Shown piece by piece: positions 36,351 through 45,381 of a stretch of DNA of 64,000 nt. Position 1 is the stretch's first letter. Each line of letters starts with the position of its first letter. The position numbers and the translations under genes are program-made. Under the pieces are notes generated by a model. The model was not told the origin of the DNA and did not search any database. It saw only the letters and a list, made by a program, of their open reading frames with translations. The stretch is from Aureimonas endophytica (GTDB taxonomy: Bacteria > Pseudomonadota > Alphaproteobacteria > Rhizobiales > Rhizobiaceae): positions 372,001 to 436,000 of the forward strand of contig NZ_BMIQ01000002.1 in assembly GCF_014642635.1 (NCBI RefSeq), read 5' to 3'.

Positions 36351-37688
36351 TTACTCGGCGGGAACGGCGAGGAGACGCTCGTCGCGGGCCCGCTGCGGCT
36401 CGCCGGCCAGCGCCCGCTTCAGCTGCGCCTCGTCCAGCTCGCCTTCCCAGCGGGCGACGACGAGGGTGGCGACCGCGTTGCCGATGAAGTTGGTCAGCGC
36501 CCGGCATTCCGACATGAAGCGGTCGACGCCGAGGATCAGCGCCATGCCGGCGACCGGCACGGAGGGAACGACGGAGAGCGTCGCGGCGAGCGTGATGAAG
36601 CCGGCGCCGGTGATGCCGGCCGCGCCCTTGGAGGAGAGCATGGCGACGAGGAGGAGCAGGATCTGCTCGCCGAAGGAGAGGTGGATGCCGGTGGCCTGCG
36701 CGATGAACAGCGCCGCCAGCGTCATGTAGATGTTGGTGCCGTCGAGATTGAAGGAATAGCCGGTCGGAACGACGAGGCCGACGACCGACTTCTTGGCGCC
36801 CGCCTGTTCCATCTTGCTCATCAGCGAGGGCAGGGCGGCTTCCGAGGAGGAGGTGCCGAGGACGAGCAGCAGCTCTTCCTTGATGTAGCGGATGAGGGCG
36901 AAGATCGAGAAGCCGTTATAGCGGCAGACGGCGCCGAGCACGACGACGACGAAGAGCAGCGAGGTGGCGTAGAAGGTGCCGACCAGCATCGCCAGATTGA
37001 CGACCGAGCCGATGCCGTACTTGCCGATGGTGAAGGCCATCGCGCCGAAGGCGCCGATCGGGGCGGCCTTCATCAGGATCGCGACGAGGCGGAAGACCGG
37101 CGCGGTGACGGCCTGGAAGAAGTCGAGCACCGGGCGGCCCTGCTCGCCGACCATGCCGAGCGCGATGCCGAAGAGGACGGCGAGGAACAGGACCTGGAGG
37201 ATGTCGCCATCGGCGAAGGCGCCGACCATCGTGGTCGGGATGATGTTCATCAGGAAGCCGGTGATAGTCGAGTCATGCGCCTTCTGCGCATATGTCGCCA
37301 CCGCGCCGCCGTCGAGCGTCGCCGGATCGATGTTGAAGCCGGCGCCCGGCTGGACGACATTGGCGACGAGGAGGCCGACCGCCAGAGCCAGCGTCGAGAA
37401 GACGAGGAAGTAGATCATCGCCTTGCCGACGACGCGGCCGACCTTGGCGAGGTCGCTCATGCCGGCGATGCCGGTGACGACGGTGAGGAAGATCACCGGG
37501 GCGATGATCATCTTCACGAGCTTGATGAAGGCGTCGCCGAGCGGCTTCAGGCTGGCGCCGAGCTCGGGATAGAAATGGCCGAGCGTGATGCCGGCCGCGA
37601 TGGCGACGAGCACCTGCACGTAGAGCTGGGAATAAAGCGGCTTGCGTGCCCCGGCCTCGGCCGCTTGGGCATGGATCATGGTAGCCAT
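36351..37688 (-). CDS. dctA: C4-dicarboxylate:cation symporter DctA
   Basis: A 445-residue inner-membrane symporter for succinate, fumarate and malate. Typical GltP/DctA-fold blocks: [23 protein letters not shown] at the first helix, [36 protein letters not shown] (re-entrant loop with serine-rich motif) and [20 protein letters not shown], all characteristic of DctA. Start ATG 37686-37688 preceded by AAGGGAGAG. It is divergent from dctBD and has a near-consensus sigma-54 promoter and activator sites upstream, so induction by dicarboxylates through DctB/DctD is expected. Confidence 0.94.
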   Translation of the reverse strand: MATMIHAQAAEAGARKPLYSQLYVQVLVAIAAGITLGHFYPELGASLKPLGDAFIKLVKMIIAPVIFLTVVTGIAGMSDLAKVGRVVGKAMIYFLVFSTLALAVGLLVANVVQPGAGFNIDPATLDGGAVATYAQKAHDSTITGFLMNIIPTTMVGAFADGDILQVLFLAVLFGIALGMVGEQGRPVLDFFQAVTAPVFRLVAILMKAAPIGAFGAMAFTIGKYGIGSVVNLAMLVGTFYATSLLFVVVVLGAVCRYNGFSIFALIRYIKEELLLVLGTSSSEAALPSLMSKMEQAGAKKSVVGLVVPTGYSFNLDGTNIYMTLAALFIAQATGIHLSFGEQILLLLVAMLSSKGAAGITGAGFITLAATLSVVPSVPVAGMALILGVDRFMSECRALTNFIGNAVATLVVARWEGELDEAQLKRALAGEPQRARDERLLAVPAE

Positions 37689-37795
37689 TCTGGCGTCTCT
37701 CCCTTGCCGGCGCAGCGATGCGGACCTTGGATGTCCTCTCCCTCCGGGACGACCACCGGCAACGGCCGCCCAAATCGATTGATGACAGGGGCTCT

Positions 37796-37810
37796 GCAAG
37801 GAGCGTGCCA
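37796..37810 (-). promoter_or_regulatory. Sigma-54 promoter of dctA
   Basis: On the minus strand TGGCACG-N4-TTGC (plus strand GCAAGGAGCGTGCCA), an exact match to the -24/-12 consensus with invariant GG and GC correctly spaced. It points toward dctA, whose start lies 108 bases downstream. The divergent dctD encodes a sigma-54-dependent activator, consistent with the known rhizobial arrangement. Confidence 0.85.
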
Positions 37811-37886
37811 GATGCGGCCCGCATTGCTGCCATGCCGTCCGCGCAGGGCTTCGCCCCGGCTAGGCCGCCCGCGCACCGGTTGCGAT

Positions 37887-37934
37887 GTGTGATTTTCCGC
37901 TCGCGTCGAGAGGCTTTCGTGCGGTATTCCGCAC
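37887..37934. promoter_or_regulatory. Tandem candidate DctD upstream activator sites
   Basis: GTGCGGTATTCCGCAC (37919-37934) has perfect six-base inverted arms. GTGTGATTTTCCGCTC (37887-37902) matches it at 12 of 16 positions. The two are 32 bases apart, about three helical turns, and lie about 100-130 bases upstream of the dctA sigma-54 promoter, just before the dctB start. Rhizobial dctA promoters are known to carry tandem DctD sites at this distance. Assignment is by pattern and position. Confidence 0.65.
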
Positions 37935-37937
37935 AGG

Positions 37938-39815
37938 ATGACGGAGATGCCGAAGCCGGTCGGGACGGATCGCCTGCGCCTGCCGGCCCTTGGCCGGCCT
38001 GTCGGCCGGGGGCGCCTCGTCGCGGCGCTCGGCGTGGCGCTGGTCTGCGCGGCGCTGATCGTCGCGGCCGGCCGGATCGCCCGGGACATCGTCGCCGAGG
38101 ACCTCCGGGCGGAGGCCGCGACGCGCCTCCCGGCGGCGGCGGCGGCCCTGCGCAGCGAGCTCGAGAAACAGAGGGCGCTGCCGCAGATCCTCAAGGAAGA
38201 CCCGGCGATCGCCGCCGCGCTGTCGACGCGCGATCCGGCGCGGGTGGCGGCGGTGAACGCCAAGCTGGCGCGGCTCGCCGCCGCGACGCGCGCCGCGGTG
38301 ATCTATGTCATCGATCCGGCCGGCCTCGCGATCGCCGCCTCCAACTATCGCGAGCCGGTGAGCTTCGTCGGCAACGACTATCGCTTCCGCGACTATTTCA
38401 ACCGGGCGGTCGCGGTGGGCGCTGCCGAGCAATATGCGCTCGGCACGGTGAGCGGGCGGCCGGGCGTCTACTTTTCCGCCCGGATCGACAATGGCGCCGC
38501 CGCCCCGCTCGGCGTCGTCGTCGCCAAGGTGGAGCTCGACGCCGTCGAAGCCGACTGGCGCGACGGCGGCCAGCCGGTCTTCGTCGCCGACGCGCATGGC
38601 ATCGTCCTGGCCACCAGCCAGCCGGCCTGGCGCTTCCTGGCGCTGCGGCCGATCGCGCCGCTGGAAGCGGCCGGCATCCGCGAGAGCCTGCAATTCGGCA
38701 CCGCGCCACTGCGGCCGCTGGGCCTCCAGGCCGATCCCGACCTCGAAGGCTTCGTGACGCTCGACGCCGGCGAGGGGCGGCGGCGCTTCGCCTTGGCCGA
38801 GGCGCCGGTGCCGGGCGGCCTGCCGGGCTGGCGGCTGCATCTCCTCCTGCCGGCCGGGCGCGATCTCGCCGGCAGCGCCGGTCTCGCGCGGCTCGTCGCG
38901 GCGCTGGTCCTGGCGCTCTTCGTCGGCGCCGGCCTCTTCCTTCTGCGCCGCCGCCGGCTGGCGGAAACGCGCCGGGCGCAGAAGGAGCGCGCGGCGGCCG
39001 AGCTGGAGCGCCGGGTGATCGAGCGCACCGCCGATCTCGCGGCGGCCAATCTGCGCCTCACCGACGAGATCGTGACGCGCGAGGCGGCGGAGGCGCGCGT
39101 CGCCTCGCTGCGCGACGATCTTGCCCTCGCCAACCGTCTGGCGACGCTCGGCCAGGTGACGGCTGGCGTCGCGCACGAGATCAACCAGCCGCTCGCGGCG
39201 ATCCGCACCTATGCCGAGAATGCCCTTCTCTTCCTCCAGCGGGGCGACGCGGCGAAGGCCGGCGGCAATCTCGACACGGTGGTGCAGCTCACCACCCGCA
39301 TCGCCGCGATCACCGACACGTTGCGCAGCTTCTCGCGGCGCGGCAAAGGCGCGCTGGAGCCGCTCGCCGTCGAGGAGATCGTCGACGGCGCGCTCCTCAT
39401 CCTGAAGAGCCGGCTGAAGGAAAGCGGCACCCGCCTGGAACGGCGGGCGAGCGGCGGCGCGGCGACGATTCTCGGCGGCCGCATCCGCCTCGAACAGGTG
39501 CTCGTCAATCTCCTGCGCAATGCCGTCGAGGCGCTGGAGGGGCGCGGCGACGGCTGGATCCGCATCACCGTCGCCAACGAGGCGGAGGAGGTGGCGATCG
39601 AGGTGCGCGACAACGGCCCCGGCATTTCGCCCGAAGCGATGGCGGCCCTCTTCACCCCCTTCCGCACGACCAAGCCCAAGGGCACGGGGCTCGGCCTCGT
39701 GATCTCCTCCGACATCGTCACCGAACTCGGCGGCACGCTGCGCGTCGCCAGCGACGCGGCCGGCACCGCCTTCACCATCCGCCTGCCGAGCGCCGCCCGA
39801 AAGACCGCCCCATGA
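37938..39815 (+). CDS. dctB: C4-dicarboxylate sensor histidine kinase DctB
   Basis: A 625-residue membrane sensor kinase. Helix 1 at about 27-46, a periplasmic double-PAS-like sensor domain (47-310, with [20 protein letters not shown], typical of DctB), helix 2 at about 317-336, a coiled-coil linker, then H-box [13 protein letters not shown] with His413, and N, G1 and G2 boxes ([22 protein letters not shown]). It phosphorylates DctD in response to dicarboxylates. The gene overlaps dctD by four bases. The start at 37938 lies directly after a palindromic activator site and has no spaced ribosome-binding site; ATG 37947 is an alternative. Confidence 0.92.
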   Translation: MTEMPKPVGTDRLRLPALGRPVGRGRLVAALGVALVCAALIVAAGRIARDIVAEDLRAEAATRLPAAAAALRSELEKQRALPQILKEDPAIAAALSTRDPARVAAVNAKLARLAAATRAAVIYVIDPAGLAIAASNYREPVSFVGNDYRFRDYFNRAVAVGAAEQYALGTVSGRPGVYFSARIDNGAAAPLGVVVAKVELDAVEADWRDGGQPVFVADAHGIVLATSQPAWRFLALRPIAPLEAAGIRESLQFGTAPLRPLGLQADPDLEGFVTLDAGEGRRRFALAEAPVPGGLPGWRLHLLLPAGRDLAGSAGLARLVAALVLALFVGAGLFLLRRRRLAETRRAQKERAAAELERRVIERTADLAAANLRLTDEIVTREAAEARVASLRDDLALANRLATLGQVTAGVAHEINQPLAAIRTYAENALLFLQRGDAAKAGGNLDTVVQLTTRIAAITDTLRSFSRRGKGALEPLAVEEIVDGALLILKSRLKESGTRLERRASGGAATILGGRIRLEQVLVNLLRNAVEALEGRGDGWIRITVANEAEEVAIEVRDNGPGISPEAMAALFTPFRTTKPKGTGLGLVISSDIVTELGGTLRVASDAAGTAFTIRLPSAARKTAP

Positions 39816-41146
39816 GCGACACGAGCCTGCCCGTCGCCTTCGTCGACGACGACGAGGACCTGCGCCTCGCCAATGCCCAGACCTTGGATCTCGCCGGCTA
39901 TGCCTGCCTGCCCTTCGCCTCCGCCGAAGCCGCGCTCGGCGCCGTGACGGCGGAGTTCGCTGGCGTCGTGGTGACGGATCTGCGCATGCCGGGCATGAAC
40001 GGGCTGACGCTGTTCCGCGAACTGAAGAAGCGCGATCCCGACCTGCCGGTGATCCTCATCACCGGCCATGGCGATATCGAGCAGGCCGTGGCGGCCTTGC
40101 AGGAGGGCGTCTACGACTTCATTCCGAAGCCCTATGCCAACGAGCGCCTGCTCGCCGCGATTGCCAGGGCGGGCGAGAAGCGCCGTCTGGTCATCGAGAA
40201 CCGGCGCCTGCGCCGCGCGGCCGAAAGCGGGGCGGAGGCGACGCCGCTCCTCGGCGAGACGCTGGTGATGGAGCGCCTGCGCCGCACCATCCGCCAGATC
40301 GCCGGGGCCGAGGTCGATGTTCTCGTGGAGGGCGAGACGGGCACCGGCAAGGAGGTCGTGGCGCAGCTCATCCACGATCTCAGCCCCCGGCGGGCCGGGC
40401 CCTATGTCGTCCTCAATTGCGGCGCGCTGCCGGAAGCGATGATGGAAAGCGAGCTCTTCGGCCATGAGCGCGGCGCCTTCACCGGCGCCGACCGCCGCCG
40501 CATCGGCCGGATCGAGCATGCCGATCGCGGCACGCTGTTTCTGGACGAGCTGGAATCGATGCCGCCCGCCTTGCAGGTGAAGCTCCTGCGGGTGCTCGAA
40601 GCGCGCGAGGTCGCGCCGCTCGGCGTCAACGAGACGCGCTCCGTCGATCTGCGCGTCGTCGCGGCGGTGAAGGTCGATCTGTCCGATCCCGCCGCGCGCG
40701 GCGATTTCCGCGAGGATCTCTATTACCGCCTGAACGTCGTGACGCTGCGCATTCCCCCGCTGCGCGAGCGGCGCGAGGACGTGCCTCTGCTTTTCTCGCA
40801 TTTCCTGCGCCGGGCCGCGCTCCGCTTCCGCCGCGAGGCGCCGCTGCTGACCCCTTCGCTGCGCGACCGGCTGCTGGCGCATGACTGGCCGGGCAATGTG
40901 CGCGAACTCGTGCATTTCGCCGAGCGCGTGGCGCTGGGGCTGGAGCCGGAAAGCGAGGCGCCGGCGGGGGAGGGCGAGGGAGGCCTTGCCGAGCGCGTCG
41001 CCCGCTTCGAGGCCGGGCTCCTGCGCGACGCGCTCGCCCGCCATCGCGGCGACATCCAGGCCGCCACCGACGAACTGCGCCTGCCGCGCAAGACCTTCTA
41101 CGACAAGCTCCAGCGCCACAATCTCGTGCCGAAGGACTTTCGCTGA
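39812..41146 (+). CDS. dctD: Sigma-54-dependent response regulator DctD
   Basis: A 444-residue activator. Receiver domain 1-120 with phospho-acceptor Asp56 ([12 protein letters not shown]) and Lys106 (IPKP); AAA+ domain with Walker A GETGTGKE (174-181), sigma-54 contact loop GAFTGA (221-226) and Walker [10 protein letters not shown]-terminal Fis-type helix-turn-helix in the last 40 residues ([21 protein letters not shown]). It activates the sigma-54 promoter upstream of dctA. Start ATG overlaps the dctB stop (ATGA). Confidence 0.93.
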   Translation: MSDTSLPVAFVDDDEDLRLANAQTLDLAGYACLPFASAEAALGAVTAEFAGVVVTDLRMPGMNGLTLFRELKKRDPDLPVILITGHGDIEQAVAALQEGVYDFIPKPYANERLLAAIARAGEKRRLVIENRRLRRAAESGAEATPLLGETLVMERLRRTIRQIAGAEVDVLVEGETGTGKEVVAQLIHDLSPRRAGPYVVLNCGALPEAMMESELFGHERGAFTGADRRRIGRIEHADRGTLFLDELESMPPALQVKLLRVLEAREVAPLGVNETRSVDLRVVAAVKVDLSDPAARGDFREDLYYRLNVVTLRIPPLRERREDVPLLFSHFLRRAALRFRREAPLLTPSLRDRLLAHDWPGNVRELVHFAERVALGLEPESEAPAGEGEGGLAERVARFEAGLLRDALARHRGDIQAATDELRLPRKTFYDKLQRHNLVPKDFR

Positions 41147-41199
41147 GCGGCCGTGAAACCGCGCTTCCCCTGCGAAGGATCGCGTCCGCCGCCGTCCGT

Positions 41200-42609
41200 T
41201 CAGCCCAGCGCCTGCGCCACCCAGGCTTCGATCGCCGCGACATCCATGGGGCCGGTGGTCTCCACCACCCGGCGCGGGCCGGCATCGAAGGGTTCGGCGC
41301 GCTCGGCCAGCGCGATGAGCTCCGGCACGTAGTCGGCGCCCGGATGGCCGGGCCGGCGCCCCGCCGCCCGCGCCCCGTAGCGGGCGCCGATCGCCTCGGC
41401 CGGCGCCGTGCACCAGAGTTCGGCGATCCGGTCGAGGCCCGCCTCGGCGATCAGCCCTTCGACGAACTCCCTCGGCTGGAAGCCGAACCAGGCATCCATG
41501 ATGGCGGTCGTGCCGGCCGGCGCCTCGGCGAGAAGCGCGAACATCGCCTTCATGCTGGCGCGGCCGAGCTTGCGGTTGAACGGGCGGTCGACCCCTTCGA
41601 TCTCGTCGAGAAACGGGTTCTTCACCGTGTCGAGCGACAGGAGGGGCCAGCCGGTGGCCTGGCTCAGCGCCTTCGCGACGCCGCTCTTGCCGCTGGCCGG
41701 CACGCCGTTGACCATGACGAGCCGCTTGCCCTTTTCGCCCTTCGGCAGGCTGGCAAGCGCCGCGCCGATCACGCCGGCATCGTCGCCCAGGGCCGCAGGC
41801 GCGATGCGGCTCTCGTACCAGGAGCGCGGCGCCTCCACCCCTTCCAGCGCGGCGGCGGCGGCCTGGCCGAGCCCGCCGCCGAGAATGACGACATCCGGAT
41901 CGAGGACGGCGACGAGATCGTCCACCGCGATGCGCAGCGGCGCGGCCCAGGCGCGCAGGATGCCGGCCGCGACGGCGTCGCCCGCGTCCCGGCGCGCCAG
42001 GAGCTCGGCCGCCGTGGTCGCGGCGGGCAGGCCCGCCTCGCCGATATGCCGGCCGAGCGCCGTGCCGGAACTCACCGTCTCGACGCAGCCGCGCTTGCCG
42101 CAGACGCAAGGCCGGCCCGCGGGGTCGATCGAGACATGGCCGAACTGCCCGGCCGTGCCGCGCGCGCGGACGATCCGGCCGTTCTCCATCGCCGCCCCGC
42201 CGATGCCGGTGCCGATGGTCAGCATCACGATATTGCCGGCGCCCTTCGCCGCGCCGACCGCGCTTTCGGCGACGAGCGCCATGGAACAGTCGTTGTCGAT
42301 CGTGACGGGACGGGCGAATTCCCCCTCCAGCCGCGCGGCGAGGTCGATCTTCGACAGGTCGACATAGCCGCCGGACAGGACCTTCCGCCCCGCGAAATCG
42401 ACCCGGCCGGGCACGCCGACGCCGATGCCGGCGACGCCGGCATCGTCGATCTCCGCGACGAGCGACGCGATCCGCGCCAGCACCGTTTCGGGATCGGCGG
42501 CGCTGGCGGCGCGGGCCCGGGCGAGGATGCGCCCCTCCGCGTCGACCCGGGCGGCGCGCAGATGCGTGCCGCCGATATCGATGCCGATCGCCGTCGCCCG
42601 GGGGATCAT
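41200..42609 (-). CDS. ROK-family sugar kinase fused to a P-loop kinase/ATPase domain
   Basis: A 469-residue two-domain protein. Residues 1-290 are a ROK kinase: IGIDIGGTHLRAA (8-20), IDND with likely catalytic Asp107, GTGIGG (133-138) and the zinc motif GH-x9-CVCGKRGCVE (157-177). Residues 295-469 are a small P-loop domain with Walker A GVPASGKS (302-309), resembling AAA/gluconate-kinase-like nucleotide kinases. Fusion of a sugar kinase with a second ATP-binding domain is unusual; whether the second domain phosphorylates another intermediate is unknown. The start overlaps the aldolase stop by four bases, so it is coupled to a LacD-type aldolase. Two successive phosphorylations before aldol cleavage would fit, but this is inference. 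Confidence 0.83.
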   Translation of the reverse strand: MIPRATAIGIDIGGTHLRAARVDAEGRILARARAASAADPETVLARIASLVAEIDDAGVAGIGVGVPGRVDFAGRKVLSGGYVDLSKIDLAARLEGEFARPVTIDNDCSMALVAESAVGAAKGAGNIVMLTIGTGIGGAAMENGRIVRARGTAGQFGHVSIDPAGRPCVCGKRGCVETVSSGTALGRHIGEAGLPAATTAAELLARRDAGDAVAAGILRAWAAPLRIAVDDLVAVLDPDVVILGGGLGQAAAAALEGVEAPRSWYESRIAPAALGDDAGVIGAALASLPKGEKGKRLVMVNGVPASGKSGVAKALSQATGWPLLSLDTVKNPFLDEIEGVDRPFNRKLGRASMKAMFALLAEAPAGTTAIMDAWFGFQPREFVEGLIAEAGLDRIAELWCTAPAEAIGARYGARAAGRRPGHPGADYVPELIALAERAEPFDAGPRRVVETTGPMDVAAIEAWVAQALG

Positions 42610-43520
42610 GCGACCTTCAGCGCCGGCGCGCGGTGCCGCGCGATCGCGGCCTGGATCTCCTTCAGACGCGGCACGGCGACGGTTTCCAGCCGCTCGCGCG
42701 TCACCGCGCGGTCGAGCGAGACGCAGTCCTTCCAGAGCGAGCGGCCGGCGATGACGCCGGAGGCGCCGTTCGCCATGGCGGTTTCCACCTGGCCGATGAA
42801 GGTGGCGTGGTCGACGCCGGCCGAAAGCACCGCCCAGGGCACGTCGCCGGCGAGCTCCGTCACCGCCGCGCAGGCCTCCGCCGTGCCCGGATAGGGGATC
42901 TTCAGCACCTTGGCGCCGTGTTCGAGGCAGATGCGCGAGCCGCCGACGATCAGTTCCGGGATCTTCGCGGCATAGGCTTCCTTCGTTTCGCCTTCCAGCG
43001 CATAGGTCAGGAACTCGACCACGAGGAGCAGGTCTTCCTTGGCGAAATCGGCGATCACCTGATCGAGGATCGCGATATTGTGCGTGTTGGCGGCCGGCGT
43101 GTCGGAGCGCAGATAGACCATGATCTTGCCGCCGGTGCCGCCGAGCTCGCGCACGCGCCGCGCCGTGACGCCCTCGCAGAGCTTCGACAGGCGATAGCCC
43201 TCGGGCGAGGTGTCCCAGCCCGAGGCGTCGAGGCCGATCAGCAGGGCCGTGTCGCGGGCGATGACGCCGTCATCGACGAGATGGGGCACGGCGCAGACCG
43301 GATCGACCAGGACGCAGCTCGCCTGGCTCGCGAGATAGCGGGTGATGTCCGCCTTGGTCTCGCCGAGCACGTCGTTGCCGATCTTCGCCTGCTCGGCTGG
43401 ATCGCTGGCGAGAAGCGTGCGCATGCCGCCGCGCTGGTCGCAGGCGATCACCATCATCGCCCCGTCCGGGCCGCAGATCTGATGGTAGCCGCGCAGTTCC
43501 GAAGTGGTCATGCGGGTCAT
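42606..43520 (-). CDS. Class I aldolase of the LacD/YihT (tagatose-bisphosphate) family
   Basis: A 304-residue TIM-barrel aldolase. MMVIACDQRGGMRTLL at the first strand and WAVLSAGVDHATF and GASGVIAGRSLW at the C-terminus match the DeoC/LacD family; the likely Schiff-base lysine is in AKVLKIPYPG (about 210). The family includes tagatose-1,6-bisphosphate aldolase and the sulfofructose-phosphate aldolase YihT; the exact substrate is not readable. It begins the aldolase-ROK operon, divergent from a SorC regulator, with a shared putative operator in between. RBS GGGAGGAACGATCC lies upstream. Confidence 0.83.
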   Translation of the reverse strand: MTRMTTSELRGYHQICGPDGAMMVIACDQRGGMRTLLASDPAEQAKIGNDVLGETKADITRYLASQASCVLVDPVCAVPHLVDDGVIARDTALLIGLDASGWDTSPEGYRLSKLCEGVTARRVRELGGTGGKIMVYLRSDTPAANTHNIAILDQVIADFAKEDLLLVVEFLTYALEGETKEAYAAKIPELIVGGSRICLEHGAKVLKIPYPGTAEACAAVTELAGDVPWAVLSAGVDHATFIGQVETAMANGASGVIAGRSLWKDCVSLDRAVTRERLETVAVPRLKEIQAAIARHRAPALKVA

Positions 43521-43636
43521 GGATCGTTCCTCCCTTCAGCCATGCGCGCGCCAGGGCCCGCCCGGCGGGACCCCGCCCGGGCTGCCGGGAAACGGCGATT
43601 GCATGCTAACGTGATCTCCGGCTATCCTGTAACATA

Positions 43637-43653
43637 TTGCTGAAAGGAATTGC
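43637..43653 (+). promoter_or_regulatory. Candidate SorC operator (copy 1)
   Basis: TTGCTGAAAGGAATTGC lies in the divergent interval between the aldolase and the SorC regulator. The same sequence with two changes (TTGCTGAAAGCAATTTC) occurs on the minus strand at 45238-45254, upstream of the ABC importer. TTGC/GCAA arms around TGAAA give dyad character. It overlaps the ribosome-binding site used for the regulator, which would allow autoregulation. Confidence 0.6.
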
Positions 43654-43656
43654 AAG

Positions 43657-44589
43657 CTGCCCACGCCGCCCGCCTCCGACCAGGCCGCCTCGCGCGTCCT
43701 GCTGCACACCGTCGCCAAGCTCCATTACGAACAGGAGATGAGCCAGGTCGACATCGCCAAGCGGCTCGGCCTGTCGGCCGCCACCATCTCGCGACTCCTG
43801 CAGCGGGCGCGGGCGGAAGGGATCGTGCGGATCGAGATCCGTGATCTCGTGGCGCCGGACGAACTGGTGCGCGATCTGAAGGAGAGGCTCGGCCTGAAGG
43901 ACGCGGCGGTGGTGGAGACCGGCGGCATGGTCGACGCGCTGGCGGCGCCGGTCGGCGAGATGCTGCGCGCCGCACCGCTGCGCGAGGGTTCGGTGCTCGC
44001 CATCGGCTGGGGCCGGGCGGTGCGGGCCGTGGTGGAGGCCGGGCTACCGCCGATCCCCGGCGTCCTCACCGTGCCGGCGACGGGCGGCATGCAGCAGCCG
44101 GCGCCGCATTTCCAGGTGAGCGAGTTCACGCGGCTCGCCGCCCGCCATCTCCAGGGCGCGCCCTGCTTCATCCACGCGCCCTATCTGCCGACGGCGGCGG
44201 CGCGGGCGGCGCTTCTCGCCGATCCGACCATCGCGGCCGGCGTGGCGCTCTGGAACCGGGTCGACGCGGCGCTGGTCGGCATCGGCCTGCCGCATGCGAA
44301 GACCGCGCCCGACGCCAGCCCCGCGACGCCGGACGAGCAGGCGCTGGCCGAGGTCGCAGGCGACGTGATCCGCCATTACTTCGACGCCGCAGGCCAGCTC
44401 GCCGACTGGGAGGGCGAGCGGCGGATGATCGCCATGTCGCCGGACCAGCTGCGCCGCACGCCGCTGGTGATCGGCGTCGCGACGGGCGAAGCGAAGGCGG
44501 CGGCCATCCTCGGCGCCATCCGCGCCGGCTTCGTCTCCGCCCTCGCCACCGACATCCGCACCGCCGAGGCGGTGCTGGCGCTGGTGTAA
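43657..44589 (+). CDS. SorC-family sugar-binding transcriptional regulator, probable CTG start
   Basis: A 310-residue SorC/DeoR-type regulator. Helix-turn-helix at about 15-55 (LLHTVAKLHYEQEMSQVDIAKRLGLSAATISRLLQRA), then a sugar-phosphate-binding domain (GSVLAIGWGRAVRAVVEA, LVGIGLPH). The first ATG (43738) falls inside the HTH domain and would remove its first helix. The upstream frame is open only to a TAA at 43630-43632 and contains no ATG, GTG or TTG before the domain. CTG at 43657-43659, eight bases after AAGGA, is the only well-placed start. It is divergent from the aldolase/ROK operon and upstream of the FrcBCA-like importer; a shared operator suggests it controls both. Confidence 0.83.
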   Translation: MPTPPASDQAASRVLLHTVAKLHYEQEMSQVDIAKRLGLSAATISRLLQRARAEGIVRIEIRDLVAPDELVRDLKERLGLKDAAVVETGGMVDALAAPVGEMLRAAPLREGSVLAIGWGRAVRAVVEAGLPPIPGVLTVPATGGMQQPAPHFQVSEFTRLAARHLQGAPCFIHAPYLPTAAARAALLADPTIAAGVALWNRVDAALVGIGLPHAKTAPDASPATPDEQALAEVAGDVIRHYFDAAGQLADWEGERRMIAMSPDQLRRTPLVIGVATGEAKAAAILGAIRAGFVSALATDIRTAEAVLALV

Positions 44590-44658
44590 GGGGAGGGCGG
44601 GCGTCGGCGGGGTGGCGATGTGTCGTTAGGTGGTCTGCGCGCTGGCGTTTCGGTTTTT

Positions 44659-44801
44659 ACCCACGCGTCCGCAGGGGACACGACCGATCTGCACGACGGT
44701 CCCGAGTGCGACCGCCATGTCTCGACCCACGCGTCCGCAGGGGCGGCCGCGACGAGATGAACGTCATCACGCAGGCTGGATCGATCCAGTTTCTACCCAC
44801 G
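44659..44801 (+). repeat. Direct repeat ACCCACGCGTCCGCAGGGG (two full copies, one partial)
   Basis: Exact 19-base copies at 44659-44677 and 44725-44743, start to start 66 bases. A third partial copy (ACCCACG) ends at 44801; it and the first copy are preceded by similar GTTTYT sequence. The stretch 44590-44877 between the SorC regulator and the palindromic repeats holds no supportable gene. The role is unknown; this is probably a dispersed intergenic repeat. Confidence 0.65.
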
Positions 44802-44877
44802 GCGATGCGACGCCGGCAATCTATTCGGAAAAGCCGCGTGACGCGACTGAAAGAAGGGCGAAGGCGTCGAAGCTTCG

Positions 44878-45022
44878 CCTTCTCCCGAGTCGGGAGAAGG
44901 TGCCGGCAGGCGGATGAGGGAAACGTCGGGCACCCACCCGGGCGATGTTTCCCGACAGGCCGGCGCGCGTCATTCCCTCACCCGACTGCTTCGCAGCCAC
45001 CCTCTCCCGACTCGGGAGAGGG
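44878..45022. repeat. Inverted pair of REP/BIME-like palindromes (second site)
   Basis: Two copies of the unit seen at 3994-4570, in opposite orientation. The first (44878-44920) has core arms CCTTCTCCCGA / TCGGGAGAAGG and the tail TGCCGGCAGGCGGATGAGGG. The second has its core at 45000-45022 and the complementary tail from 44975. Part of the 792-base gene-free interval 44590-45381. From 45023 to about 45230 I see nothing recognisable. Confidence 0.82.
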
Positions 45023-45237
45023 GGAGGCGGCGGCACCCTTCGCGGTCGTTCGATGACGGCTGGCGGAAAGAATTCAGCCTGCATTGCCCTGGTCTTTCGG
45101 CGCGCAAACTTTCGCCTTTCCACAGTTCAATGAAACCGGCATGATCGTCATCTCGGGCCGGCTACTGCCGCAAGGCTCGCCGCGAAGGGCTGCCGAGACG
45201 GGCTCGCAACCCTTTCCACACATTTACGAAATCCCCT

Positions 45238-45287
45238 GAAATTGCTTTCAGCAAAAATTTGCACTTGACGGGCGGCTAGGCGTCAAG
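45238..45287 (+). promoter_or_regulatory. Regulatory region of FrcBCA-like importer: SorC operator copy 2 plus inverted repeat
   Basis: Minus-strand TTGCTGAAAGCAATTTC (45238-45254) repeats the motif beside sorC. Just downstream CTTGACG (45264-45270) and CGTCAAG (45281-45287) form a perfect seven-base inverted repeat with a ten-base spacer; its left arm includes TTGACG, a -35-like box. No clear -10 box is seen at 17-18 bases. The region lies about 95-145 bases upstream of the binding-protein start, in a locally A/T-rich patch. Confidence 0.5.
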
Positions 45288-45381
45288 GAAATCATGGTGT
45301 CGGGTGAGGCGCCTGGAAGCAGGCCCCGGTGAAGCATGTGTGGGAGCGCATGCCGGGATCGCTCGTCAACGGGAGGAAGAG

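Noticed and set aside
44721-44752. Vector or cDNA-adaptor contamination
   Set aside because: The adaptor-like string is part of a longer 19-base repeat present twice and a partial third time in otherwise ordinary intergenic sequence; kept only as a point to check.
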